A stretch of DNA of 22,228 bases, from contig CAYYMH010000065.1 of the NCBI GenBank assembly GCA_964472785.1, forward strand, positions 1 to 22,228. The letters are read 5' to 3'. Of this stretch, positions 16,894-22,228 are shown piece by piece. This stretch comes from CAYYMH01 sp964472785 (GTDB taxonomy: Bacteria; Zhuqueibacterota; Zhuqueibacteria; Thermofontimicrobiales; Thermofontimicrobiaceae). Both the position numbers and the translations under genes were made by a program. The notes beneath the pieces were generated by a model, which was not told the DNA's origin, searched no databases, and saw only the letters and a list, made by a program, of their open reading frames with translations. Position 1 is the stretch's first letter; every line of letters begins with the position of its first letter.

Positions 16894-16913
16894 GGTATGG
16901 TCTAACGACTACC
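16894..16913 (-). promoter_or_regulatory. VR1-adjacent hairpin (target-recognition element)
   Basis: The coding strand reads GGTAGTC-GTTA-GACCATACC: seven base pairs, a 2-nt bulge and a 4-nt loop, starting 6-7 nt after the end of VR1 and spanning the target 1 stop codon. In the Bordetella phage DGR a hairpin or cruciform just downstream of the VR with a tetranucleotide loop is needed for efficient homing. Position and loop size fit that role. Confidence 0.6.
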
Positions 16914-19232
16914 AACTGACTGCGGGACGAACACCAGGCGGAAGCCAATATTGCTGTAGCGATAGTCAGGATAGCTGTCGCCGCGATGCGCTGACCGGCA
17001 GCCGATGGCCCGGCTGTACCAGCCACCGCCGCGCAACACACGGCTCGAACCGGTTTTCGGACCTGTCGGATCGTTTACCACACCCTGCTTCTTACATTCA
17101 GCATAATAATTTTCATCGTACCAATCCAGGCACCATTCCCAGACATTGCCGTGCATATCGTACAGACCCCAGGCATTGGGCGGATAACTGCCGACCGGCG
17201 TCGTTTTGCCAATATATTTCCCTTTGGGAAAATTTTTATAGGGATAATTTCCGTCATAATTTGCCTGATCGGTGGTCAGATTTTCACCGGTGTTGAAGGG
17301 CGTGGATGTTCCGGCGCGGCAGGCGTATTCCCATTGCGCTTCAGTCGGTAGCGTAACACGATATTTGCCTTTTGCCATCTTTGTCAATTGCTCGCAAAAC
17401 ACCATGGCATCGTTCCAGCTTACATTTTCAACCGGCAGGTTCCCTTTACCTTCCTGGCTTTTTTCCTTGAAAATTGACGGATTGACTCCCATCACTGCTT
17501 CGTATTGTGACTGGGTCACCGGTGTGGCGCTCATTTTGAAGCCACTCAATTTTACTTTGTGCAAAGGTTTTTCATTTTCGGATTCGCCGCCGCCCATCTC
17601 AAATTCACCGGCAGGAATGTCCACCAGGTTCAAGTCCGGTAAAATTTCTTCAAGTTCACCGGCTTTTTCTGCTCTCATCCCGCGCTTTTTCATCGGTTCT
17701 TCCGCACCTTCCGCAGCAGATTCCTCACTAACCGCGGGTGCCTCTTTTTCCTTGAACGTTTCGTGCGTTTCTTCGCGGTATTTTTTATCAGATAACCAGC
17801 GGCGCCCCGGCGCCGAGTTCAGCACATTGCACAAATGTTCGTCTTTATCGAGAACATCGATCATGCTGTTCATGGAACGAAATTTTTCAGCAGGAAAATA
17901 TTCTCTCAATTTTCTTATTTTTTCAACATGGCTCACAGCTTCCCGTGTACTTTCCAGCGCCTCAGCCAATTTTTGTCCGCAAGTTAAAGGGCTGTCTTCT
18001 GTGGCTTTCCATTCCAGCATAATTCTAAAAAGCTCATACGTGTTCCGGTTTTTCATAATGCGATTTGCCAATGTTTCATTGATCAAGCCGGCTAATAAAT
18101 CATACGTTTCATCTTCTCCCTTTTCACTTTTGGTGATGCGCCACTTGACGAGCAGCCAGTTTATTTTTCTCACAATTTCCCGGGGACTGCGGTTTCCCAC
18201 TTCGGCAATCAGTTCGAGCAAATCTTTTTCTGAAACACCTTCGACCAGAAACTGGGCGGTTATACCGGCATCATCGAGCAAATTCCGTATATATTGCTGC
18301 ATTTGACCAGGGTGTCGTTCAGGTACAAGGTGCCGGACTTGAACGATCTTGCCGAGATAATCATTAAAATAATCAAGGTATTTTTCCATACGGCTGGAAA
18401 ATTCGTCATCATCTTGCGATGAAGCCCTGACCGCAGCTATTGGATACTGCGCCGCATACTTGTTACGAATAAACTCTTCGATTATTTGCGGGTAAATACC
18501 CAGCACAAAAGCGAAATTGGGTTGATGCAGCACAAGTTTGATACTTTCAAGCAGCCGCACAGCCTGCTCCGGAAAGCAGCGATCCAGATCATCGATAAAA
18601 ACGACCAACTGCGGCTTTTTAATCTTTTTATCATGTGCCAATTCCCGTAACTGATCAAAAGCATCAAAATACAGACTGCGCGCCATCAATGTATCCTGGG
18701 TGACTGCTTCGTAACGCTCGATCATGTCTTTCATGGATGTGCTGATTTCCAGTTCTCCCAAGAGCGGCACCCCCAGCTTACCTTTCAGAGAAACACCGTA
18801 AAGCACTGATCGCAAAGCATCATGAACTTTTTTCCCGCCACCTTTCATAATATTACACGCTTTTCTAGCCACAGCGCTTTTTTCTTCTTCCCATTGTTCC
18901 TGTCTTTTTTTGATATCCCGGGCAATGGTCGCTATTAGCGGCACCAGCAAATTTTCTTCGCGTTCGTATTGCCACGCGTTGAACCAGACGGCAACCGCCG
19001 CATTTTCTCCCTGACCCTCAGCTTCGACAATTTGCTTCATTAAACGCATGAGTGAAGTTTTGCCTGATCCCCAGTTGCCATAAATGCCGATAGTTATCGG
19101 ATTGTCTGCGTACAAAGCTGCCCGGGCAAGTACTTCAGCCGTGTGTTTGAACTCAAGGAAATCAGCTCTCTCGCTTTCAATAATCGGCTCATCGCTGAGG
19201 AGCTTAAAATTTTTACTTTCATCTGTTGGCAT
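16902..19232 (-). CDS. DGR target 1: KAP-type P-loop NTPase fused to a diversified FGE/SUMF1 domain
   Basis: 776 aa. Residues about 20-370 form a KAP-family P-loop NTPase: Walker A GNWGSGKTS (52-60), FNAWQYE (84-90) and Walker B VVFIDDLDRC (210-219). No membrane helix is evident, so it appears cytosolic. A helical and then acidic/lysine-rich linker (about 380-530) leads to an FGE/SUMF1 domain (535-771) with IPAGEFEMG, LPTEAQWEYACRAGT and MHGNVWEWC. The last 45 residues contain VR1. The first catalytic Cys of true FGE enzymes (GGSFLC) is Ser here and Asn in the TR, so the domain should bind rather than catalyse. A GGAG 7 nt before the ATG fixes the start. The fusion suggests a receptor whose ligand surface is varied and whose output is an NTP-dependent switch; ligand and output are unknown. 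Confidence 0.9.
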   Translation of the reverse strand: MPTDESKNFKLLSDEPIIESERADFLEFKHTAEVLARAALYADNPITIGIYGNWGSGKTSLMRLMKQIVEAEGQGENAAVAVWFNAWQYEREENLLVPLIATIARDIKKRQEQWEEEKSAVARKACNIMKGGGKKVHDALRSVLYGVSLKGKLGVPLLGELEISTSMKDMIERYEAVTQDTLMARSLYFDAFDQLRELAHDKKIKKPQLVVFIDDLDRCFPEQAVRLLESIKLVLHQPNFAFVLGIYPQIIEEFIRNKYAAQYPIAAVRASSQDDDEFSSRMEKYLDYFNDYLGKIVQVRHLVPERHPGQMQQYIRNLLDDAGITAQFLVEGVSEKDLLELIAEVGNRSPREIVRKINWLLVKWRITKSEKGEDETYDLLAGLINETLANRIMKNRNTYELFRIMLEWKATEDSPLTCGQKLAEALESTREAVSHVEKIRKLREYFPAEKFRSMNSMIDVLDKDEHLCNVLNSAPGRRWLSDKKYREETHETFKEKEAPAVSEESAAEGAEEPMKKRGMRAEKAGELEEILPDLNLVDIPAGEFEMGGGESENEKPLHKVKLSGFKMSATPVTQSQYEAVMGVNPSIFKEKSQEGKGNLPVENVSWNDAMVFCEQLTKMAKGKYRVTLPTEAQWEYACRAGTSTPFNTGENLTTDQANYDGNYPYKNFPKGKYIGKTTPVGSYPPNAWGLYDMHGNVWEWCLDWYDENYYAECKKQGVVNDPTGPKTGSSRVLRGGGWYSRAIGCRSAHRGDSYPDYRYSNIGFRLVFVPQSVGSR
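16921..17051 (-). other. DGR variable repeat VR1
   Basis: 131 nt aligned without gaps to the TR (19400-19530, offset 2479). There are 18 substitutions, all at positions that are adenine in the TR coding strand. The encoded segment changes TR asparagines to Y, S, G, H and D among others: GGGWYSRAIGCRSAHRGD versus GGSWNNKAINCRSANRNN in the TR. The 3' terminal part (16922-16948) is adenine-free on the coding strand and identical to the TR, the expected IMH-type anchor. Confidence 0.95.
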
Positions 19233-19265
19233 GTGATTTCTCCATTTTTAAAATCTTAAATAAAT

Positions 19266-19321
19266 CCAAACACCGAACCTTCGAAACAAAAATCCATTTG
19301 TCCTACCAGCACGGTGTTTGG
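19266..19321. promoter_or_regulatory. 10-bp perfect inverted repeat downstream of TR
   Basis: The arms CCAAACACCG and CGGTGTTTGG are exact complements with a 36-nt interior that can fold further. It lies about 80 nt beyond the TR 3' end in the direction of transcription. It could define the 3' structure of the template RNA or attenuate transcription into target 1. Confidence 0.5.
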
Positions 19322-19372
19322 TGTTACATTTTTGTCGCCTTTTTCAGCGAACGGGACACCAATCTGTTCAGC

Positions 19373-19399
19373 GGTAGTCGTCCGACCATACCCATGAGC
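19373..19399 (-). promoter_or_regulatory. TR-adjacent hairpin block, inverted relative to the VR flanks
   Basis: The 27-nt plus-strand sequence here matches the reverse complement of the blocks at 16887-16913 and 21366-21392 at 25 of 27 positions; only two loop bases differ (GTCC versus GTTA). The hairpin stem begins 7 nt from the TR end, the same spacing as at the VRs, but in opposite orientation. Confidence 0.75.
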
Positions 19400-19530
19400 T
19401 GCGGGACGAACACCAGGCGGAAGCCAATATTGTTGTTGCGATTGTCAGGATTGTTGTTGTTGCGATTCGCTGACCGGCAGTTGATGGCTTTGTTGTTCCA
19501 GCTACCGCCGCGCAACACACGGTTCGAACC
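19400..19530 (-). other. DGR template repeat TR
   Basis: 131 nt, starting 17 nt after the RT stop codon, on the same strand. It aligns gaplessly to VR1 and VR2. It contains 35 adenines on the coding strand, concentrated in AAC/AAT codons (13 asparagine codons if read in the target frame). AAY codons can be randomised without creating stops. 24 of the 35 adenines are altered in at least one VR and no other base is altered. The distal 19401-19427 is adenine-free. A 64-aa reading frame across it is a by-product, not a gene. Confidence 0.97.
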
Positions 19531-19547
19531 CTCGATTGACGCCCTTT

Positions 19548-20540
19548 TTAACCACTGACAAAAATCGCCTTTTTTCGGAATTCTCTTGCTTGAGCATATT
19601 CAGTAAAACTGATTAAAGGTAGCACATGCTCCTGATATTGTTTCTGTGACCATCTTCCGGATTCCAAGTAGTCATTATATTTCTGTATTTTTTTGATAAA
19701 TCGGACACGGCTGCGCTTTGCAAGTCTTATTGTTTCAGAAAACAACAGATAACCGAGAAACGGTAAACCATGGGGTGTCCGGTTCAAACAAAATGGCTTT
19801 ATTTTCAGATGTAGTCTTTCAGCCAAATAGTCCTCCATTTTTTTACCTGAACGCAGTAAAATATCTTTATCGTGATGCCAGAGCACCATATCATCCATAT
19901 AACGCACGTACGCGGGTATTTTCAGAGATTCCTTTACAAAATGATCAAGTGGTGATAAATAATGATTGGCGAAATACTGGCTTGTCAAATTGCCAATGGG
20001 CACGCCTTTACTTTTAATCACGCAATAACTATCAATAATGTGTTCGAAAATTTTCAACAAATAACGATCTTTGAAAAGCCGCTGAAGCTGGCTTGTTAGT
20101 ACGGAATGATCCAGGCTGTCGAAGTATTTTCGAACATCCAGTTTCAGGAACCAATAATATTTTTTGTTATACTTTCTTGCTCGTTCCAGCGCGGCATAGG
20201 TTCCTTTTTCGACACGGCTGGCGTAACTATCAAATATTTGCACCCGCTCAAAAAAAGGATGGCAGACATTCATTAACGCATGGTGCAACACACGCTGGCT
20301 GAACGGCGCCGCGCAGATGAGCCGCTCTTTGGGATCGTAAATCGTAAAGTAGCGGTAATTTCCAATCTCAACATCTCCGGTCTGCAACTGTCGCTGCAAA
20401 TTTGCCAAATTTGTTTGCAGATTTTTGCCGTATTCAATAACTTCAGTCTTGCCAGCCTTCCCGCGTTGCGCTTTGTAGAAAGCCAGTTGCAAATTTTCTA
20501 AGCCGGCTATTTGCTCAATTAGTCGTCCCTGCCGTTTCAT
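19548..20540 (-). CDS. DGR-type reverse transcriptase
   Basis: 330-aa error-prone RT that copies the TR RNA into cDNA. Motifs are FLKLDVRKYFDS (131-142, catalytic Asp 135), IGNLTSQYFANHYLSPLDHF (182-201) with the DGR-diagnostic IGxxxSQ, YMDD (214-217) and GLPFLGY (258-264). The N-terminus (LIEQIAGLENLQLAFYKAQR) is typical of DGR RTs. There is no maturase (X/thumb plus endonuclease) domain as in group II introns and no retron-type region. Start at 20540: AGAAGG abuts the ATG, and the gene overlaps the HRDC gene by 26 nt, implying coupling. All four catalytic motif regions look intact, so activity is plausible. Confidence 0.96.
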   Translation of the reverse strand: MKRQGRLIEQIAGLENLQLAFYKAQRGKAGKTEVIEYGKNLQTNLANLQRQLQTGDVEIGNYRYFTIYDPKERLICAAPFSQRVLHHALMNVCHPFFERVQIFDSYASRVEKGTYAALERARKYNKKYYWFLKLDVRKYFDSLDHSVLTSQLQRLFKDRYLLKIFEHIIDSYCVIKSKGVPIGNLTSQYFANHYLSPLDHFVKESLKIPAYVRYMDDMVLWHHDKDILLRSGKKMEDYLAERLHLKIKPFCLNRTPHGLPFLGYLLFSETIRLAKRSRVRFIKKIQKYNDYLESGRWSQKQYQEHVLPLISFTEYAQAREFRKKAIFVSG

Positions 20541-20976
20541 CCTTCTCTGAATTATTTATAAAACATTTGCCATAGCGTTCTACTTTTTTATCACCGATCC
20601 CTTTGACGGACAGCATAGTCTTTGAGTTGATGACGTCCAACTTTGCCAGCCCCGCTAACTCTTCGTCAGTAAAAATGGCAAACGCTGGCAGTCCTTCCTC
20701 TGCGGCAACTTTTTTACGAATCTCACGCAGCCGGGAAAATTTCTCAAAAGTGGCTTCGTCGAGTACTTGTTTGTAGTCCACCTTTTTTTTCTTCTCACCG
20801 ATCGAGTAAGTTGTTCTTTCAATATATCGAACACAAAAACACCAGTAAGCGCCATTCTCATTACTGATTAGCTGTTCGTTTACTTCCAGAATTTTATTGC
20901 CGCGCAAAAAACGGTTCATCTCATCGAGCACTGCGCCGCTGTCGCCAACGGGTATTGTAAAAATTTTTATTTGCAT
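20515..20976 (-). CDS. HRDC-domain DGR accessory protein
   Basis: 153 aa. The C-terminal half (about 75-145) is an HRDC-type helical nucleic-acid-binding domain: FEKFSRLREIRKKVAAEEGL, FTDEELAGLAKL, then SVKGIGDKKVERYG. The N-terminal 60 residues (IFTIPVGDSGAVLDEMNRFL, then YWCFCVRYIE) form a small domain often seen joined to HRDC in DGR loci. HRDC proteins are known as alternative accessory genes in DGRs that lack Avd, presumably binding RNA or cDNA with the RT. Its end overlaps the RT start by 26 nt. The Shine-Dalgarno is weak. Confidence 0.85.
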   Translation of the reverse strand: MQIKIFTIPVGDSGAVLDEMNRFLRGNKILEVNEQLISNENGAYWCFCVRYIERTTYSIGEKKKKVDYKQVLDEATFEKFSRLREIRKKVAAEEGLPAFAIFTDEELAGLAKLDVINSKTMLSVKGIGDKKVERYGKCFINNSEKDETAGTTN

Positions 20977-20993
20977 CGTCTTTGCCAGTTTTT

Positions 20994-21158
20994 TTATTGC
21001 CGCTCGTTCATTTCACCTTTCAAAGATACTACCCTTTCAAAGTTTCTGAACATTTGTAAGGGTTCTGCGTGGAGTGTTTCGCCGTTATGCGCCGCACGCC
21101 ACTCCCAATAAAATTTCACTGGGGGCTTCGCCCCAGGACCCATCGTGTTACTCTCCAT
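20994..21158 (-). CDS. Small hypothetical ORF (54 aa) upstream of HRDC
   Basis: An open frame from ATG at 21158 to TAA at 20994-20996, ending 17 nt before the HRDC start. The peptide contains KFYWEWRAAHNGETLHAEP, loosely like a DUF1508 strand pattern (YWxxRAxNGE). However, it runs through the GC hairpin and the palindromic repeat, and the Shine-Dalgarno is weak. It may be chance translation of repeat sequence. No function assigned. Confidence 0.25.
   Translation of the reverse strand: MESNTMGPGAKPPVKFYWEWRAAHNGETLHAEPLQMFRNFERVVSLKGEMNERQ
21031..21063. repeat. 33-nt palindromic element, copy B (degenerate)
   Basis: Same length as, and 29 of 33 positions identical to, the perfect palindrome at 4326-4358. 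It begins ACCCTTTCAAAG and ends AAGGGT. Two of its stem pairs are lost. A further CACCTTTCAAAG half-copy lies just upstream at 21014-21025. Confidence 0.65.
21119..21136. other. GC-rich hairpin
   Basis: CTGGGG and CCCCAG flank a GCTTCG loop. It lies in the non-coding interval upstream of the HRDC gene. There is no T-run, so terminator function is uncertain; it may be part of a dispersed repeat. Confidence 0.45.
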
Positions 21159-21243
21159 TTTCTCTGATCCCTTTTAATGTTTACTCTTAATCTCCAAAGG
21201 GTACAGGAATAATTGAACCAAAACGCAATTACTTTAATGCGGT

Positions 21244-21284
21244 GAACCTTGAACCCGAAACCCGAAACCGAAAACCCTGAACCT
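21244..21284 (-). repeat. Period-7 array downstream of target 2
   Basis: CC or CCC starts at 21247, 21254, 21261, 21268, 21275 and 21282, an exact 7-nt period, with units such as GAAACCC and AAAACCC. It occupies the same place relative to target 2 as the array at 16766-16814 does to target 1, but no four-helix-bundle gene follows. Confidence 0.85.
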
Positions 21285-21372
21285 CACAACACTCGTTGTT
21301 CCCACTCCACTCATTCGTCGCTCGTCCCTCGCTCCTCATTCGCTCCGTTCCCACAACTCGTTTTTGCTCATG

Positions 21373-21392
21373 GGTATGGTCTAACGACTACC
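21373..21392 (-). promoter_or_regulatory. VR2-adjacent hairpin (target-recognition element)
   Basis: Identical in sequence and placement to the hairpin next to VR1: GGTAGTC, loop GTTA, GACCATACC, with its first arm 6-7 nt from the VR end and spanning the stop codon. Its exact conservation in both targets supports function in homing. Confidence 0.6.
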
Positions 21393-22228
21393 AACTGACT
21401 GCGGGACGAACACCAGGCGGAAGCCAATATCGTTGTAGCGAAAGTCAGGATAGGCGTCGCTGCGATACGCTGACCGGCAGTAGACGGCCTTGTAGTCCCA
21501 GCCACCGCCGCGCAACACACGGCGCGAACCGGTTTTCGGACCCGTCGGATCTTTTACCACACTCTGTTTTTTACATTCAGCATAATAATTTTTATCGTAC
21601 CAATCGCTGCACCATTCCCAGACATTGCCGTGCATATCGTACAAGCCCCATGCATTGGGCGGATAACTGCCGACCGGCGTCGTTTTTTTAATATACTTCC
21701 CTTTGGGAAAATTTTTATAGGGATAATTTCCGTCATAATTTGCCTGATCTGTGGTCAGATTTTCACCGGTGTTGAAGGGCGTCGTTGTTCCGGCGCGGCA
21801 GGCATATTCCCACTCGGCTTCCGTGGGCAGACGAAAATTACCTCCTGTTTTTGCATTCAGTTGGCGGATAAACTGCTGCACATCATTCCAGGATACCCGC
21901 TCAACCGGTAGATTATCGCCTTTAAAGCGAGACGGATTGCTCCCCATGATCTCTTTCCACTGTTTCTGGGTCACTTCATATTTGCCGATGTAAAAATCAT
22001 CGACAGACACTTCGTGAATTGGCTTTTCCTCGCTATATCCGTCATTGCTGCCCATTTGGAAGGTGCCGCCTTTGACCAATACCATTTCTATTCCTTTGGT
22101 AGTGATGGTTTCGCGATGAGGCGTTGGTCTTTCGGTTATGGTGGGCTGTTGTTCTGGCGCGTGGTCGCGGATATCGGCAATTTTAAACTGCGCCACCACG
22201 GTCAGCAAAAAATTGTCCGCGTCGCCGG
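21381..22228 (-). CDS. DGR target 2: FGE/SUMF1-domain protein (N-terminus outside window)
   Basis: The visible part is at least 281 codons. The frame stays open from the TTG at 22208 to the window edge (reading GDADNF upstream of LLTVVAQFKIADI), so the gene almost certainly starts outside and may carry another N-terminal domain. The FGE/SUMF1 domain runs from about GIEMVLVKGGTFQMGSNDG to the end, with LPTEAEWEYACRAGT and MHGNVWEWC. Its last 45 residues contain VR2. As in target 1, the first catalytic Cys position of FGE enzymes is not Cys (Tyr here), pointing to a binding scaffold. Its C-terminal third is near-identical to target 1 (long direct repeat). The fusion partner is the key unknown. 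Confidence 0.88.
   Translation of the reverse strand, partial: GDADNFLLTVVAQFKIADIRDHAPEQQPTITERPTPHRETITTKGIEMVLVKGGTFQMGSNDGYSEEKPIHEVSVDDFYIGKYEVTQKQWKEIMGSNPSRFKGDNLPVERVSWNDVQQFIRQLNAKTGGNFRLPTEAEWEYACRAGTTTPFNTGENLTTDQANYDGNYPYKNFPKGKYIKKTTPVGSYPPNAWGLYDMHGNVWEWCSDWYDKNYYAECKKQSVVKDPTGPKTGSRRVLRGGGWDYKAVYCRSAYRSDAYPDFRYNDIGFRLVFVPQSVGSR
21400..21530 (-). other. DGR variable repeat VR2
   Basis: 131 nt aligned gaplessly to the TR at an offset of exactly 2000. There are 18 substitutions, all at TR adenines. The protein reads GGGWDYKAVYCRSAYRSDAY where the TR would give an asparagine-rich version. It differs from VR1 at 16 positions, every one a TR adenine. The adenine-free 3' anchor is at 21401-21427. 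Confidence 0.95.

Larger units (their letters stand above)
16815..17331 (-). repeat. Long direct repeat, copy 1 (3' end of target 1)
   Basis: Matches 21294-21810 at a fixed offset of 4479. It covers the C-terminal part of the FGE domain, the VR, the stop codon and about 85 nt beyond. Upstream of the VR I count roughly 20 differences in 280 nt. From 16836 to 16951 the two copies are identical (116 nt). This shows recent duplication or ongoing conversion of the target 3' module. Confidence 0.9.
19233..19399 (-). other. Spacer between TR and target 1, with inverted repeats
   Basis: Non-coding stretch immediately 3' of the TR on the minus strand. In studied DGRs the RNA 3' of the TR is needed for priming and RT/Avd binding, so this is the candidate equivalent. 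It contains the inverted hairpin block at 19373-19399 and a perfect 10-nt inverted repeat (CCAAACACCG at 19266-19275 and CGGTGTTTGG at 19312-19321). A nested ACAAA/TTTGT pair lies between those arms. The ribosome binding site for target 1 is at its end. Confidence 0.55.
20977..21380. other. Repeat-rich interval between target 2 and HRDC
   Basis: About 400 bp holding, from right to left on the minus strand: the conserved 3' flank of target 2, a period-7 array, a small open frame, a GC-rich hairpin and a palindromic repeat copy. The promoter of the HRDC-RT-TR unit should lie here, but I could not identify boxes. Confidence 0.5.
21294..21810 (-). repeat. Long direct repeat, copy 2 (3' end of target 2)
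   Basis: Partner of 16815-17331 at offset 4479. It contains VR2, the stop codon and the same 3' flank. Homology fades upstream of about 21810, where the two FGE domains are still related but clearly diverged. Confidence 0.9.

Noticed and set aside
16902..17331. Active formylglycine-generating enzyme
   Set aside because: The first catalytic Cys of the GGSFLC motif aligns with Ser in VR1, Tyr in VR2 and Asn in the TR, and lies in the mutated zone, so conserved catalysis is unlikely.
17272..18306. 344-aa open frame on the plus strand
   Set aside because: It is antisense to the KAP-FGE gene, has low-complexity Ser/Phe-rich composition and no recognisable domain; the opposite strand explains the region.
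19324..19518. 64-aa reading frame starting MLRGGSWNNK
   Set aside because: It lies across the template repeat; its similarity to the FGE C-terminus is because TR is the donor of VR. It has no FGE body and no ribosome binding site.
19548..20540. Group II intron or retron reverse transcriptase
   Set aside because: There is no maturase/endonuclease region and no msr/msd-like structure. The IGxxxSQ motif, short length and adjacent TR/VR pairs identify a DGR RT.

Overview
The window looks like a chromosomal segment of a moderately AT-rich bacterium, most plausibly from the FCB side of the tree (Bacteroidota, Calditrichota, KSB1 and relatives). The pointers are a complete F1Fo operon with an atpI-like leader gene, a secreted DUF1343/NamZ protein, ThyX, and short dispersed intergenic repeats. 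The phylum is an inference; no rRNA or strong marker gene is present.

Layout. Positions 1-4300 (+ strand) hold thyX, pepT, an apparent decayed C-terminus of an ABC-transporter ATPase, and a long-chain acyl-CoA synthetase, followed by a palindromic repeat and a bidirectional terminator. Positions 4499-12789 (- strand) hold a DUF1343/NamZ lipoprotein-like secreted protein and the full ATP synthase operon in the order atpI-B-E-F-H-A-G-D-C. Positions 12830-16259 hold a protein with two tandem copies of an alpha/beta-barrel-like domain (-), a PpiC-type lipoprotein isomerase (+), and a translationally coupled GtrA / GT39 membrane glycosyltransferase pair (-).

Positions 16260-22228 hold the notable system: a diversity-generating retroelement (DGR), all on the - strand. 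It has a DGR-type reverse transcriptase (19548-20540), an overlapping HRDC accessory gene (20515-20976), a template repeat (TR, 19400-19530) starting 17 nt after the RT stop, and two variable repeats (VR1 16921-17051, VR2 21400-21530). The VRs are the last coding exon-like stretches of two formylglycine-generating-enzyme (FGE/SUMF1)-fold proteins. A base-by-base comparison by eye gives 18 substitutions in VR1 and 18 in VR2 relative to the TR, and all 36 fall on TR adenines (coding strand), the hallmark of adenine-specific mutagenic retrohoming. Target 1 fuses a KAP-type P-loop NTPase to the diversified FGE domain. Target 2 runs off the right edge of the window, so its N-terminus is not visible. 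A second possible accessory gene, an S23/Avd-like four-helix-bundle protein, lies 3' of target 1.

How it should work: the RT, with HRDC and/or Avd-like partners, copies the TR RNA with errors at adenines. The cDNA replaces the VRs, anchored by an adenine-free GC-rich 3' tract and a hairpin next to the stop codon. This re-randomises the ligand-facing surface of an NTPase-coupled receptor. Unusual structural points are a 27-nt hairpin block inverted between the TR flank and the VR flanks, 116 nt of perfect identity between the two target 3' ends, and period-7 G/C-rich arrays (telomere-like in composition) flanking the Avd-like gene and following target 2.
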